From Actinacidiphila yeochonensis CN732 (lineage in GTDB: Bacteria > Actinomycetota > Actinomycetes > Streptomycetales > Streptomycetaceae), in the NCBI RefSeq assembly GCF_000745345.1, contig NZ_JQNR01000005.1, positions 1,860,001 to 1,924,000 of the forward strand: 64,000 bases of DNA, given 5' to 3'. Below the pieces are notes generated by a model. It had not been told where the DNA came from. It searched no databases and saw only the letters and a program-made list of their open reading frames with translations. Of the stretch, positions 8,889 through 18,600 are shown in pieces (positions within the stretch are counted from its first letter, which is position 1; every line of letters starts with the position of its first letter). A program made the translations under genes and the position numbers.

Positions 8889-10286
8889 TCAGACCAGGTC
8901 GGCCGCGGCGGCCAGGTGGCCGGCGACAGCGGTGGCGGCGGCCGACTCGGGGGAGACCAGGTGGGTGCGGGCGCCCGGGCCCTGCCGTCCCTCGAAGTTG
9001 CGGTTGGAGGTGGAGGCGCTGCGGGTGCCGGGGGCGACGACGTCGCCGTTCATCCCGACGCACATCGAGCAGCCGGGGGAGCGCCACTCGAAGCCGGCGT
9101 CGGTGAAGACCCGGTCCAGGCCCTCCTGTTCGGCCTCGTGCTTGATCCGGGCCGAGCCGGGGACGGCCAGGGCGCGCACCCCGGAGCTGACCTTGCGGCC
9201 GCGCAGCACCCGGGCGGCGGCACGCAGGTCCTCCAGCCGGCCGTTGGTGCAGGAGCCGATGAACACCGTCTCGACGGGGATGTCGCGCATGGCGGTGCCG
9301 GGGGTCAGGTCCATGTACTCCAGGGCCTTCTCCGCGGCCAGCCGCTCGTCGGGGTCGGCGAACCGCGCGGGGTCGGGGACCCGGTCGTCGATGCCGGCCG
9401 TCTGCCCGGGGTTGGTGCCCCAACTGGCCTGCGGGCCGATCAGCGAACCGTCGAGGCGCACCTCGCGGTCGAAGACCGCGCCCTCGTCGGTGCGCAGGGT
9501 GCGCCAGTCCTCCAGCGCCCGCTCCCACTGCGCGCCCTTCGGCGCGCGGTCGCGTCCCTCCAGGTAGGCGAAGGTGGTCTCGTCGGGGGCGACCAGGCCG
9601 GACCGGGCGCCGGCCTCGATGGCCATGTTGCAGACCGTCATGCGTCCGGCCATGGACAGCGAGCGGACGGCCTCGCCGCGGAACTCGATCAGGGTGCCGG
9701 TGCCGCCGTTGGTGCCGATCCGGGCGATGACCGCCAGCACCAGGTCCTTCGCGGTGACGCCGGGGCGCAGGGCGCCGTCCACGGTGACGGCCATGGTGCC
9801 GGGGCGGGCCATGCGCAGGGTCTGGGTGGCCAGGACGTGCTCGACCTGGCTGGTGCCGATGCCGAAGGCCACCGCGCCGAACGCGCCGTGGGTGGCGGTG
9901 TGGCTGTCGCCGCAGACGATGGTCATACCGGGCTGGGTCAGGCCCATCTGCGGGCCGATGACGTGCACGATGCCCTGGCCGGGGGTGTTCATCGGGTGCA
10001 GCTCGACGCCGAACTCGCGGCAGTTGTCGATCTGCAGCCGCAGCTGCCGGGCGCCGATCTGGTCGGCCAGCGGCAGGTGCGTGCCGGTCGTGGGGACGTC
10101 GTGGTCGGCGGTGGCGACGCAGAGGTCGGGGCGGCGGACCCCGCGGCCGGCCGCACGCAGGCCCTCGAACGCCTGCGGCGAGGTGACTTCGTGGAGCAGG
10201 TGCAGATCGACGTACAGCAGGTCCGCCTCGCCGCCGTCGATGACGTGACGGTCCCAGATCTTGTCGACCAGGGTGGTGGCAGCCAC
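8889..10286 (-). CDS. leuC: 3-isopropylmalate dehydratase large subunit
   Basis: Aconitase-family catalytic subunit with a [4Fe-4S] cluster. The 465-residue protein contains [13 protein letters not shown], and the cluster cysteines in FIGSCTNGR and [13 protein letters not shown], all intact. Start GTG at 10286 ([15 protein letters not shown]). It heads the leuCD operon and is divergent from an IclR-type regulator. The 107-base intergenic region carries inverted GAGAC/GTCTC repeats that look like the operator. Confidence 0.97.
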   Translation of the reverse strand: MAATTLVDKIWDRHVIDGGEADLLYVDLHLLHEVTSPQAFEGLRAAGRGVRRPDLCVATADHDVPTTGTHLPLADQIGARQLRLQIDNCREFGVELHPMNTPGQGIVHVIGPQMGLTQPGMTIVCGDSHTATHGAFGAVAFGIGTSQVEHVLATQTLRMARPGTMAVTVDGALRPGVTAKDLVLAVIARIGTNGGTGTLIEFRGEAVRSLSMAGRMTVCNMAIEAGARSGLVAPDETTFAYLEGRDRAPKGAQWERALEDWRTLRTDEGAVFDREVRLDGSLIGPQASWGTNPGQTAGIDDRVPDPARFADPDERLAAEKALEYMDLTPGTAMRDIPVETVFIGSCTNGRLEDLRAAARVLRGRKVSSGVRALAVPGSARIKHEAEQEGLDRVFTDAGFEWRSPGCSMCVGMNGDVVAPGTRSASTSNRNFEGRQGPGARTHLVSPESAAATAVAGHLAAAADLV

Positions 10287-10302
10287 GGGGCCCCCTTTTT
10301 TC

Positions 10303-10329
10303 GTCTCGCTATATGAGACATTCTGTCTC
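10303..10329. promoter_or_regulatory. leuC / IclR-regulator operator: overlapping inverted repeats
   Basis: GTCTC (10303-10307) and GAGAC (10315-10319) form one inverted repeat. GAGACA-TTC-TGTCTC (10315-10329) is a second, perfect one sharing the middle half-site. The three half-sites lie in the middle of the divergent leuC/regulator intergenic region, where an AT-rich ATAT also occurs. IclR-family NdgR proteins are known to act on leuCD promoters in Streptomyces; assigning this site to the adjacent regulator is inference. Confidence 0.65.
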
Positions 10330-10393
10330 GAAGCTTGGATGCGCCGTAAGTTAACACAGTCAGATCGGCGGTGCGAAGGGGGAGTTCGGTGCC

Positions 10394-11146
10394 ATGGCTG
10401 CCACCGGAATCGAGCGGATCGTGGCTGTGGTGGACGCCGTGGCGGCCGGTGCCGTACGGCTCGACGACGTGCGCTCCGCCACCGGAATCCCCTACTCGTC
10501 CGCGCACCGGATCGTCGGCAGGCTCGTCGCGCAGGGCGTGCTGCACCGGGGTGCGGACGGCTCCCTGGCCGTCGGCCTGCGGGTACGCGCCTGGGGCGCC
10601 GTGCCGTCGTCGGCCCCGGACGCGCACGCCAACCAGCGGGCGCTGCACGAGATCCGCGACCTCACAGGGGAGAGCGTCCAGCTCTACCGGCGGCTGGACG
10701 GCCACTGCGTGTGCGTCGCCTCGGCGGAGTCCCGGCACGGCCTACGCGACACCGTGCTCGCCGGAACCGCCTTCCCGCTGACCGCGACCGCCGCCGGCAA
10801 GGTGCTGCTCGCCTGGTCGCCGCCGGCCTCCGACCTCCAGGGCGCGGACGAGCGGCAGTTGCGCGCCATCCGCGCCGACGGCTGGTGCGTCAGCCCGCAG
10901 GAGGGCGAACCCGGCGTGCTCGGCGTCGCCGTTCCCGTCCCGGGTCCCGGCCGCGCCGCCGTTCCCGGTCCCGGCGCCGTTCCCGGTCCCGTCCCCGGCC
11001 CCGCCGCCGTTCCGGTCGCCGACCCGGTCGCCGGAAGCGCCTGGTCGGCCACCGCGGCGCTGGCGGTCAGCGGCCCCGCCACCCGGCTCCGTCCGCACCT
11101 CGCCCGCATCCGCTCCACCCTGCTCGACAATGCCGACCGCTTCTGA
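10394..11146 (+). CDS. IclR-family regulator divergent from leuCD (NdgR-like)
   Basis: Probable DNA-binding regulator of leucine biosynthesis. The 250-residue protein has an N-terminal winged helix (about 1-65, with [17 protein letters not shown] as recognition region) and an IclR effector domain marked by [35 protein letters not shown] and a final [10 protein letters not shown]. Between residues 179 and 213 the effector domain is interrupted by a Pro/Gly/Ala/Val-rich stretch made of repeated VPGPG-like units. Streptomyces NdgR is known to sit next to leuCD in this divergent orientation, but this sequence is diverged, so I give no symbol. Start ATG 10394 follows GGGGGAG. Confidence 0.8.
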   Translation: MAATGIERIVAVVDAVAAGAVRLDDVRSATGIPYSSAHRIVGRLVAQGVLHRGADGSLAVGLRVRAWGAVPSSAPDAHANQRALHEIRDLTGESVQLYRRLDGHCVCVASAESRHGLRDTVLAGTAFPLTATAAGKVLLAWSPPASDLQGADERQLRAIRADGWCVSPQEGEPGVLGVAVPVPGPGRAAVPGPGAVPGPVPGPAAVPVADPVAGSAWSATAALAVSGPATRLRPHLARIRSTLLDNADRF

Positions 11147-11362
11147 GGCCGGCGGCCTGCTCACCGCTCGGCCGAGCCCCCCGCGGCGACGGCGGAGCCT
11201 CCGGACTACCCAAGTCGTCTCGACCGCACCGGAGTTCGCCACTTCCGCCCCGACCGGCCCATCCGCTGCCCTACGCTCTGCGCGACGGAGCGAGGACTCT
11301 CCGCTGAGGACCCGGCCCTGTCCCGTCGGGCCCGTGGACTGGACCCCTGGGGAGGCAGGCTC

Positions 11363-12229
11363 ATGGCGGTACCGGCTGGGCCCACCGTGCGGCGCCTGCA
11401 ACTCGGCTCGGAACTGCGCCGGTCGAGAGAGAAGGCCGGGCTCACACTCGCCGAGGCGGTCGAGGGCCTGGCGCTCTCCGTCACCAAGCTCTACCGGCTG
11501 GAGAACGGCCTCACCGCGCTGAGATCCGCCGCCGAACTGCACGTCCTGCTCGACCGCTACGGCGTGGAAGGCCAGGAGGACGTCGACTTCCTCACGGAGC
11601 TCCACCGCGACTCCCTCAGCCGCGGCTGGTGGTCCCGGTACCGCGGTGTGATGCCGCGCGGCATGGCGATGTACGTCGGCCTGGAGACGGGCGCGCGGGC
11701 GATCCGCGCCTGGCAGCCGAACGCCGTCCTCCCGCTTCTCCAGACCGAGCGCTACGTCAGGGAGATGCTCCAATCCGCGAAGCCGACGGAGGAGCACACC
11801 ACGGAGTTCGTCGAGCGCAGCATCCAGTTGCGGATGGAGCGCAAGGAGCGGCTCACCCGCGGGGCCGGCGGCCCGGACCTCTGGTGCGTCCTCGACGAGG
11901 CGGCTCTGCGGCGGACGGTCGGCGGCCCCGACGTCATGCGGGAGCAGTACGAGGAGATCATCCGTCTGACGGCGCTCGCCAACGTGACCGTCCAGATCCT
12001 GCCGCTGAACATCGCCACCTACCGCTCCGGCACGGCCTTCACGCTGCTGGAGCTGGAGGCCCCGAGCCTCACCGTGGTCCGGACCGACTCGGGTGACGGA
12101 GGGTCGAACGTCAGCGACAAGGACAGCGCCATCTGGGCCTTCGCCCGCAGGTTCGACGCGCTGCGGGCGGGCGCGCTCGCTCCGGGGGAGACCCCCGCCC
12201 TGCTGCGCCGGATAGCCGCGGAGATCTGA
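11363..12229 (+). CDS. XRE-family HTH regulator with DUF5753 domain
   Basis: A Streptomyces-type transcriptional regulator of 288 residues. Residues about 14-65 form an XRE helix-turn-helix (LGSELRRSREKAGLTLAEAV and LALSVTKLYRLENG). The remainder is the DUF5753 domain typical of actinomycete regulators (AWQPNAVLPLLQTERYVREML and NVTVQILPLN regions). Start ATG 11363 has GGGGAGG ten bases upstream. Such genes are usually followed by a small DUF397 partner, but none is seen here: the next 400 bases hold no convincing gene. Confidence 0.88.
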   Translation: MAVPAGPTVRRLQLGSELRRSREKAGLTLAEAVEGLALSVTKLYRLENGLTALRSAAELHVLLDRYGVEGQEDVDFLTELHRDSLSRGWWSRYRGVMPRGMAMYVGLETGARAIRAWQPNAVLPLLQTERYVREMLQSAKPTEEHTTEFVERSIQLRMERKERLTRGAGGPDLWCVLDEAALRRTVGGPDVMREQYEEIIRLTALANVTVQILPLNIATYRSGTAFTLLELEAPSLTVVRTDSGDGGSNVSDKDSAIWAFARRFDALRAGALAPGETPALLRRIAAEI

Positions 12230-12549
12230 TCCGAGGGCGGCCCGTGGCGGTCGAACCCCCCCGGCAGGGCGGCGGGAACCGGCTCCGCCGAACCGTCCGG
12301 ACGGGGAATCCGTCCGACAGACGGGGTGAGAGTGCGGTCGCCGGTTGTCCCGGGAACGCCGGCCGAGCGGTCGGCGGGGCAGTGCGGGCGCGCCGACGGA
12401 AAATCACCGGACACTTCCCCAATCGCGCTTTATCTGCTTTTCGCACCTGCATGCTGTGGCGAAGGGCGCTATCGGCGGAAAATCGGCGGGGCATGTGCGG
12501 CGGAGACGACCGGATCGGGCCATCGCGGCAGAGCCAGGCCATGCCGTCA

Positions 12550-12580
12550 TTGACAGAACTACCACAGGGCCGGTTATGGT
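12550..12580 (+). promoter_or_regulatory. Probable promoter of the orphan response regulator
   Basis: A consensus -35 TTGACA (12550-12555) and -10 TATGGT (12575-12580), spacer 19 (or TTATGG with spacer 18), in a locally AT-richer stretch. The rest of the 12230-12632 interval shows short AT-richer patches but no gene I can support. Confidence 0.6.
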
Positions 12581-12632
12581 TCCAGAGTTCGAGCAGCATA
12601 GTCGGCGTTGCACCCGTCCCGGAGACGATGGA

Positions 12633-13340
12633 TTGACAGCCGCAGAACACATGGGCACGAGCGACGCTTTACTCCGCATCCTCGTTGTGGACTCGCAGGA
12701 AGAGGCCGCGGGAGCGCTTCTGCGGGGGCTGCGCCGGAACGGCCACCTCGCGACGAGCGTGGGCACCGGGGAGAAGGCGCTGGCCGCGCACGGGGCCGTC
12801 GACCTGGTCCTCCTCGATCTCGACCTGCCGGATCTGGACGGGCTGGAGGTGTGCCGACGGATGCGGGCCGCCGGCGACGTCCCGATCATCACGGTCACGG
12901 CCCGCGGTACGGAACTCGACCGGGTCCTCGGACTCCGGGCCGGTTCCGACGACTACGTCGTCAAGCCGTACGGGTTCCCGGAGCTGCTGGCCCGGATCGA
13001 GGCGGTGATGCGGCGGGCCGCGCCCCACCGGCGGGCGCCGGCGGAGCGGCCGACGGTCTCCCACGGCCCGCTGCTGATGGACGGGGACACCCGCGAGTCG
13101 CTCCTCGACGGGCGCCGGGTGGAGCTGACGCCGAAGGAGTTCGACCTGCTCTACCTGCTGGTGTCCCAGTCCGGCGGCACCGTCTCGCGCCGGGAGCTGA
13201 TGCGCCGGGTCTGGGGCGACGAGTGGTCGCGCCGGGGCCGCACCATCGACACCCACGTCAGCAGCCTGCGCAACAAGCTGGGTTCACGCGGTTGGATCGT
13301 CACCGTGCGCGGGGTGGGGTTCCGGCTCGGTCAGCCGTGA
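12633..13340 (+). CDS. OmpR/PhoB-type response regulator (orphan)
   Basis: DNA-binding response regulator, no histidine kinase next to it. The receiver domain (about 12-125) has phospho-acceptor Asp in LVLLDLDLPDLDG, the conserved Thr in IITVTA and Lys in VVKPYG. The acidic pocket, normally two adjacent acids, reads VVDSQE, so one is replaced by Ser. Residues about 140-230 are a winged-helix trans_reg_C domain (ELTPKEFDLLYLL, RTIDTHVSSLRNKL, VRGVGFRL). I chose TTG 12633 because GGAGACGATGGA precedes it at good spacing; the in-frame ATG 12651 has no Shine-Dalgarno. Either start leaves the domains intact. Confidence 0.85.
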   Translation: MTAAEHMGTSDALLRILVVDSQEEAAGALLRGLRRNGHLATSVGTGEKALAAHGAVDLVLLDLDLPDLDGLEVCRRMRAAGDVPIITVTARGTELDRVLGLRAGSDDYVVKPYGFPELLARIEAVMRRAAPHRRAPAERPTVSHGPLLMDGDTRESLLDGRRVELTPKEFDLLYLLVSQSGGTVSRRELMRRVWGDEWSRRGRTIDTHVSSLRNKLGSRGWIVTVRGVGFRLGQP

Positions 13341-13461
13341 CCGGCCGGCGGCCCGGGCGGTGCGGCGGCCCGGGCGGTGCGGCGCGCCGGCCAGGCGCGG
13401 CCGACCCGCGCCCGGGCGGCCCGCTCGGACCTCGCCGACCGTTCGGATCTCGGCGACTCGC

Positions 13462-13833
13462 TCAGATCCCGGCGGCCGGCCCGTCGAGCGGACCGATGCC
13501 CTCCTGCATGCGCCGGACGACCGCGGCGATGCGCTCCTCGTCCCGGCGGTAGTGGGTCCACTTGCCGACGCGCGTGGAGCGGACCAGCCCGGCGCGTTCC
13601 AGCGACGACATGTACGCCGAGACGGTGGACTGGGCGAGACCGGTTCTGGCCTGGATGTGGCTGACGCAGACGCCGACCGTCCGGGGATCGGTGACCTCGG
13701 GCTCGACCGGGAAGTGGCGCTCGGGCTCCCGCAGCCACTGCAGCACCTGCAGGCGCACCGGGTTGGCCAGCGCCTTCAGCACGTCCAGCAGGTCCGCGAG
13801 GTCGTCGGGGGCGAGGGGGGCTTGAGTCGACAT
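13462..13833 (-). CDS. ArsR-family winged-helix repressor
   Basis: A small (123 residues) repressor. The winged helix runs from LDVLKALANPVRLQVLQWL through VCVSHIQARTGLAQSTVSAYMSSLERAGLVRSTRVGKWTHY. No CxC metal-binding motif of the classic arsenic/cadmium type is present in the recognition helix, so the inducer is probably not a thiophilic metal. Start ATG 13833. It is divergent from an MFS exporter gene with about 220 bases between them containing two palindromes, the normal layout for a repressor controlling itself and an exporter. Confidence 0.88.
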   Translation of the reverse strand: MSTQAPLAPDDLADLLDVLKALANPVRLQVLQWLREPERHFPVEPEVTDPRTVGVCVSHIQARTGLAQSTVSAYMSSLERAGLVRSTRVGKWTHYRRDEERIAAVVRRMQEGIGPLDGPAAGI

Positions 13834-13886
13834 CGCCAGCCTTCCAGGTCGCGGAGAGCGGCTCCGATCGGTCGCCCGCTTCAGGT

Positions 13887-13896
13887 GTATCGATAC
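13887..13896. promoter_or_regulatory. Palindrome GTATCGATAC near the arsR-type promoter
   Basis: A perfect 10-bp palindrome 54 bases upstream of the repressor start. It resembles the ATCGA core of the second palindrome at 13971-13994, so both may be bound by the same ArsR-type protein. Confidence 0.5.
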
Positions 13897-13958
13897 TAGG
13901 CGATGTGTGGCCGACGGGACCCCGTGCGGTGTCGTCCCGTGGCCGCCGACGGCGCCCC

Positions 13959-13994
13959 TTGACAGCTCATATCGAAGTTCTGCAATACTTCGAT
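13959..13994 (+). promoter_or_regulatory. MFS promoter overlapped by a perfect 8-bp-arm operator
   Basis: A consensus -35 TTGACA (13959-13964) is followed 17-18 bases later by a CAATAC-like -10. The inverted repeat ATCGAAGT (13971-13978) / ACTTCGAT (13987-13994), spaced by 8, overlaps the spacer and -10. This geometry suits direct repression by the divergent ArsR-family protein. Confidence 0.7.
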
Positions 13995-14051
13995 GAGTCG
14001 TCGGGGGGTGCGGTTCCGTGGCCCCCACCGCTTCGCTACGGAGGATTGATC

Positions 14052-15257
14052 ATGCCTGTCGGCCTCATCGCCCTGGCCTTAGGCGGCTTCGGCATCGGCC
14101 TCACGGAGTTCGGGATCGTGGGCCTGCTGCCCGACGTGGCCGACGACTTCGGCGTGTCGGAGTCCGTGGCCGGCTACCTGGTCTCGGGCTACGCGCTGAG
14201 CGTCGCGGTCGGCGCCCTCGCCCTCACGGCCGCACTCTCCCGCTTCGACCGCAAAAAGGTCCTGGTCGGCCTGATGCTGCTGTTCATCGTGGGCAACCTG
14301 ATCTCCGCGATCGCCCCGGACTACGGCGTCCTCATGGTCGGCCGGGTGGTCGCGGCGCTCTGCCACGGAGCGTTCTTCAGCGTCGGCGCGGTGGTCGCCG
14401 CCGACATGGTGGACGAGAACAAGAAGGCGAGCGCCATCGCGCTGATGTTCGGTGGCCTGACCGCCGCGAACGTCCTGGGAGTGCCCCTCGGCACCTTCCT
14501 CGGCCAGCAGGCGGGGTGGCGCTCCACCTTCTGGGCCATCACCGCCATCGGCGTCGTCACCCTGATCGGCGTCCAGGCCCTGGTGCCCTCGACCTCGGGG
14601 GCGGGCGGCGTGGACCTGCGCCGCGAGCTCACCGTCTTCAGACGCGGCCAGGTCTGGGTCTCCATCGCGCTCAGCGTCCTCGCCTTCGGCGGCGTCATCG
14701 GCGGCTACACGTACATCGCGTTCACGCTCACCAAGGTGACCGGGTTCTCCGAAGGCACCGTGCCCTGGCTGCTGGTGCTCTTCGGCGTCGGGACGTTCAT
14801 CGGCAACTTCGTCGGCGGCAGAGCCGCGGACCGGTCGCTGAACGCCACCCTGACGGTCCTCATGGCCACGCTCGCCGTGGTGATGGGCGTCTTCGCGCTC
14901 ACCGCGCACAGCAAGGTCGCGACGGTCGTCATGCTGCTGCTCATGGGCACCATCGGCCTGTCCACGGCCCCAGGTCTCCAGGTGCGGACCATGAAGTACG
15001 CGCAGGACGCACCCTCGATGGCCTCCGGCGCCAACATCGCCGCCTTCAACGTCGGCAACGCGCTGGGTGCCTGGCTCGGCGGGCTCGCCCTCGCCGCCGG
15101 GCTCGGGTACATCTCCCCGCTGTGGGTCGGCGCCGTCCTGGCGGCCGCCGGTCTCCTCGTGGTGGTGTTCGGCAGCCTGGGCGGCCGGACCGGGCGCGGC
15201 GCCGTCCCGGACGCGTCGGCGGAGACGGCCGACCGGGTCGAGGCCGGCCTGCGGTAA
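14052..15257 (+). CDS. MFS exporter (DHA1 type) under ArsR-type control, with a TTA codon
   Basis: A 401-residue, about 12-helix major facilitator of the DHA1 drug/sugar efflux type. The helix 2-3 loop carries LSRFDRKKVLVGL (motif A-like) and helix 4-5 has MVGRVVAALCHGAFFSVGA. Start ATG 14052 with GGAGGATTGATC ahead. Codon 10 is TTA (14079-14081), a rare codon that needs the bldA tRNA in Streptomyces, so expression may be restricted to late development. A very stable hairpin follows the stop. Substrate unknown; the neighbouring repressor lacks a thiol metal site, favouring an organic compound. Confidence 0.88.
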   Translation: MPVGLIALALGGFGIGLTEFGIVGLLPDVADDFGVSESVAGYLVSGYALSVAVGALALTAALSRFDRKKVLVGLMLLFIVGNLISAIAPDYGVLMVGRVVAALCHGAFFSVGAVVAADMVDENKKASAIALMFGGLTAANVLGVPLGTFLGQQAGWRSTFWAITAIGVVTLIGVQALVPSTSGAGGVDLRRELTVFRRGQVWVSIALSVLAFGGVIGGYTYIAFTLTKVTGFSEGTVPWLLVLFGVGTFIGNFVGGRAADRSLNATLTVLMATLAVVMGVFALTAHSKVATVVMLLLMGTIGLSTAPGLQVRTMKYAQDAPSMASGANIAAFNVGNALGAWLGGLALAAGLGYISPLWVGAVLAAAGLLVVVFGSLGGRTGRGAVPDASAETADRVEAGLR

Positions 15258-15271
15258 ATCGGATACAGCCT

Positions 15272-15309
15272 CAGCGGCCGGAAAACCGGGAACGGTTTTC
15301 CGGCCGCTG
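15272..15309 (+). terminator. Terminator with perfect 17-bp arms after the MFS gene
   Basis: CAGCGGCCGGAAAACCG (15272-15288) and CGGTTTTCCGGCCGCTG (15293-15309) are perfect complements around GGAA, followed by TGTTTCG. It ends the MFS transcript 15 bases after the stop. Confidence 0.85.
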
Positions 15310-15425
15310 TGTTTCGTACTGCTTTCCGCGTTCGCCGGAGCGGCCGTCCTGACAATTCTCTGACCTTTTTCGGACGATCTCCTGAGGATTTCTTACAAAC
15401 CTTTCACCGGAGTCTGTTGAATACG

Positions 15426-15440
15426 TCCACGTGGCGTGGA
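15426..15440. promoter_or_regulatory. Inverted repeat in the AT-richer leader of the acyltransferase-kinase operon
   Basis: TCCACG-TGG-CGTGGA lies in the 305-base gap between the MFS terminator and the next gene. The stretch 15353-15460 is noticeably less GC-rich and contains TTGAAT (15416-15421), a possible -35. No clear -10 is seen, so promoter placement is uncertain. Confidence 0.35.
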
Positions 15441-15614
15441 GAGCATAAGACAAGGCCCCCGGACCGAGTTGTTGTCCCGATTTCCGGGACCGTTCCGGCC
15501 GAACATCGTTTTTCCCGCGCCCGACGACGCGCGCGACGCACCCCGGTGCCGCCCGACGTCCGCGGACCAGGTGCTCCCGTCTCCGTACAGGACAGCGAGG
15601 AGAAGGCCACTCCC

Positions 15615-18600
15615 ATGCCCCACCCCCTTTTCCGGGCGGCATCCGAAACCGCCCTTGCGCTCGGGCCCGCCCGCCCGCACCCGTCCGGTTCCGCCACCCC
15701 CGTCCCTGCCGCCGTCCCCGTCCCCGTCCCCGTCCCCGCGCCTGCCCTCGTCCCCCGCCACGGCGGGGGACCGGCTCCGTCCGCCGGACGGGCGCGTGTG
15801 GCCGGGTTCTTCCCGGGCCTCGGCAGCCGCGCCTCCTACCAGGGGCTCGGCCGCTCCCTGTTCGACGCCGGCGTCCCCGCCGTCGACGCGGTCTACCGCG
15901 AGGCCGCCGAGGCGCTCGGCTTCCCCGGCCGCCCCGACCGGCTGCTGGCGGAACCGGGCAACCTGCCCGCCGGGCGGCTGGAGCGGCAGGGCTTCGTCGG
16001 CGCGGCCGTGCTGGTGCACAGCCTCGCCCTCGACGCCCACCTCAAGGACCGGGCCGAGCGCACCGGCGCGCCGGTCGGTTTCGCCGCCTACACCGGGGAG
16101 AGCTTCGGCATCCTGACCGCGGCGGTCGCCGCCGGCTCGCTGTCGGTCACCGACGGCGTGCGCATCGCCCAGGCGTTCACCCCCCTGATGCTGCTCGCGG
16201 CCACCGGCCGGACCGGCGACGAGCCCTTCGCCCACCGGATGAGCCGTTACCTGGGCGAACCCGGTGCCGCGCGGCCGTTGGTGCCCGAGCCCTACCACGT
16301 GGTGGCGGTCCGCACCCCCGGACCCGACGCGCTCGCCGCGGTGCTCGACGCGGTGCGGGCGGTCTATCCGCTCGGCGACGTCGAACTGCACAAGGCGTAC
16401 GCCGCACACCAGGCGAACCTGTACGTGCGGGTCGGCGTCCGGGCGGAGTTCGACCGCTTCATGGCGGACTTCCCGGAGGCCGAGACCCGGGATCTGAAGG
16501 AGCCGACGGTCTTCCTCGCGCACTCCGCGCGGATGCGGCCGGTACGACACGCCCTGGAACGGTTCTTCGACCTCAACCGGGTCCGCTTCGCCGGGCCGTC
16601 CGTCCCGGTCGTGGCCAACCACGGCATGTCGTTGCTGGTCGGCGCGGCCGACGTGCGGCGTGGCGTCCTGGCCATGACCGACGAGGTGATGGCGTCCCAG
16701 CAGACCTGCGAGGTCCTCACCATGCTCGACCTGGACGCCGTGGTCGAGCTCGGCCCCGGCGGCCGGTCCGCCCGGCTGCTGGCGGACAACGCGACGTCCG
16801 CACCGGTCACCGCCTGCACCGGGGACACCGCGGCCACCGACCGCATGCTGCGCGTCTTCACCGTCGTGGACCGTCTGACCGCCCGGTCCGACCCCGCGGC
16901 GCCGCAGCACACCGCCGAGGTGCCCTTGGACGACGGACCCACCCCCGGCGCCACCGCCCCGCACGACCCCGGGCACGACCTGCTGCGCGAGCTGTTCGCC
17001 CTCGGCGCCGCCGACCCGTTCTGCGAGGACTACGCCGCCCGCACCCTCCAACAGCTGGTCGCCACCCGGCATCTGAGCCCGGAGCGCCCGGACGTGCCCG
17101 GTTCCGGCGGCCTGCTGGAGATCTACCAGCACACCCGCGACCACCGCGACCTCGTCGACACGGCCGGCGGCGACCTCGTCACCAGGGCGCGGCTGAAGAA
17201 GCACCTGACCGCCGCGGACGGCGGCGCCCCCGGCACCGCGTGCGTCGAGCTGCGCGTCCTCGACGCCGCGGGCGCCGAACGGGTGGACCGCCTCCCCAGC
17301 TCCCGCCCCGAGGTGCTGGTGGTGCACTTCGACGCCCTCTCCCGGCTCGGCGAGGAGGACGTGGTCCGCAGGATCCGGCACCTGCTGGACACGCTGCCGA
17401 CGGCGCTGTCCACGTTCAACGAGATGCTCGCCCAACTGCCCGCCGGCGCCAGCCTGACGGGCACGGGCCGGCGGATCGTCCAGCAGTACCTGCTCTTCGA
17501 CGCGCTCGCCCGGCAGCGGCCCGCGCTGTTCGCCCAGACCGACCACTACCTCGAAGGCGGCGACACCACCGGCTGGCTGGCCGCCCTCGCGGTCTCCGGC
17601 GCGGTCTCCCTGGCCGACGCGGTCGCCCTGTCCGCCGCCGGGGCGGACCGCGCCGCCCGCGGACCGCTGCTGGACCGCGTCGGGGCCGCGGACATCCCCC
17701 TGGTCGCGCCGGACGGCGTCCCGGTGCAGTCCCGCAACGACCTCCGGCAGGTCACCCGCGCGGTGCTGGAGGACCTCCCGGACGCCGGACCGCGGCGGAT
17801 CCACCTGGGCGGCAACTGCCGGATCGTCGCGCTCGGCACCGACCTGGGCCCGGTCGACGCCGGCGCCCACGCGACCGAGACCGTCACCATCGCCGAACCG
17901 GACGAGGCGTGGCGGCCGCGCCTCAACCCGGCCCTGGACCGGGCCGAGGAGACGGCGGTCCTCGCCCTCACCGCGGAGAACGCGCTGGTCCTGGCGACGG
18001 CCAGGAGCCGCCGCATCCTGTCCAGCACCATCTGCGCCTACCTGGACATCGACGAGTCGGTGGTCAGCTTCGGAAAGGGCGGCAGCGAGTCGATGACCGT
18101 CTTCGTCCGCAAGCGCGGCGCACGGCAGGTGACCGTGCGGAAGATCCTCAGCGAGGCCCTCACCACCGCGCGGTGGAACCCCGAAGGCTCCGGGGTGATG
18201 CTGCCGCCCTTCGCCAAGGCGAAGAAGCAGGCGGAGTTCCTGAGCGCCCTGCCCGCGCCCGTGCGCGACCGCTTCCCCGAGGTGCACACGGTGCTGGAAC
18301 GGTCCCTGCCCGCCCCGGTCCACCCGGGTGAGGAGGGAGCCGGGACGTACCGCGAGGTCATCTACGAGATGAGCTACGTCGCGGGCGAGGAGGTCAGCCG
18401 CTTCGTCGAGAAGCACTCGCCGCCCTCCGCCGTGGTCGCGCGGCTCTACGAACAGATCATCCGGGTGCTCAACGACGACGTGCACGCCGTGGGCGTGGTG
18501 CCGGCGCCCGGCGAGACCCTCGACGTCTCCTACTTCCGCAAGATCGAGGACCGCCTGGCGCTCTGCCGCAGGACCGCCCCGCGCACCTTCGGCGCGGACC

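Noticed and set aside
12244..12636. 130-codon frame between the XRE and response-regulator genes
   Set aside because: Composition is unlike neighbouring genes, it contains a promoter (12550-12580) and has no recognisable fold; treated as intergenic.
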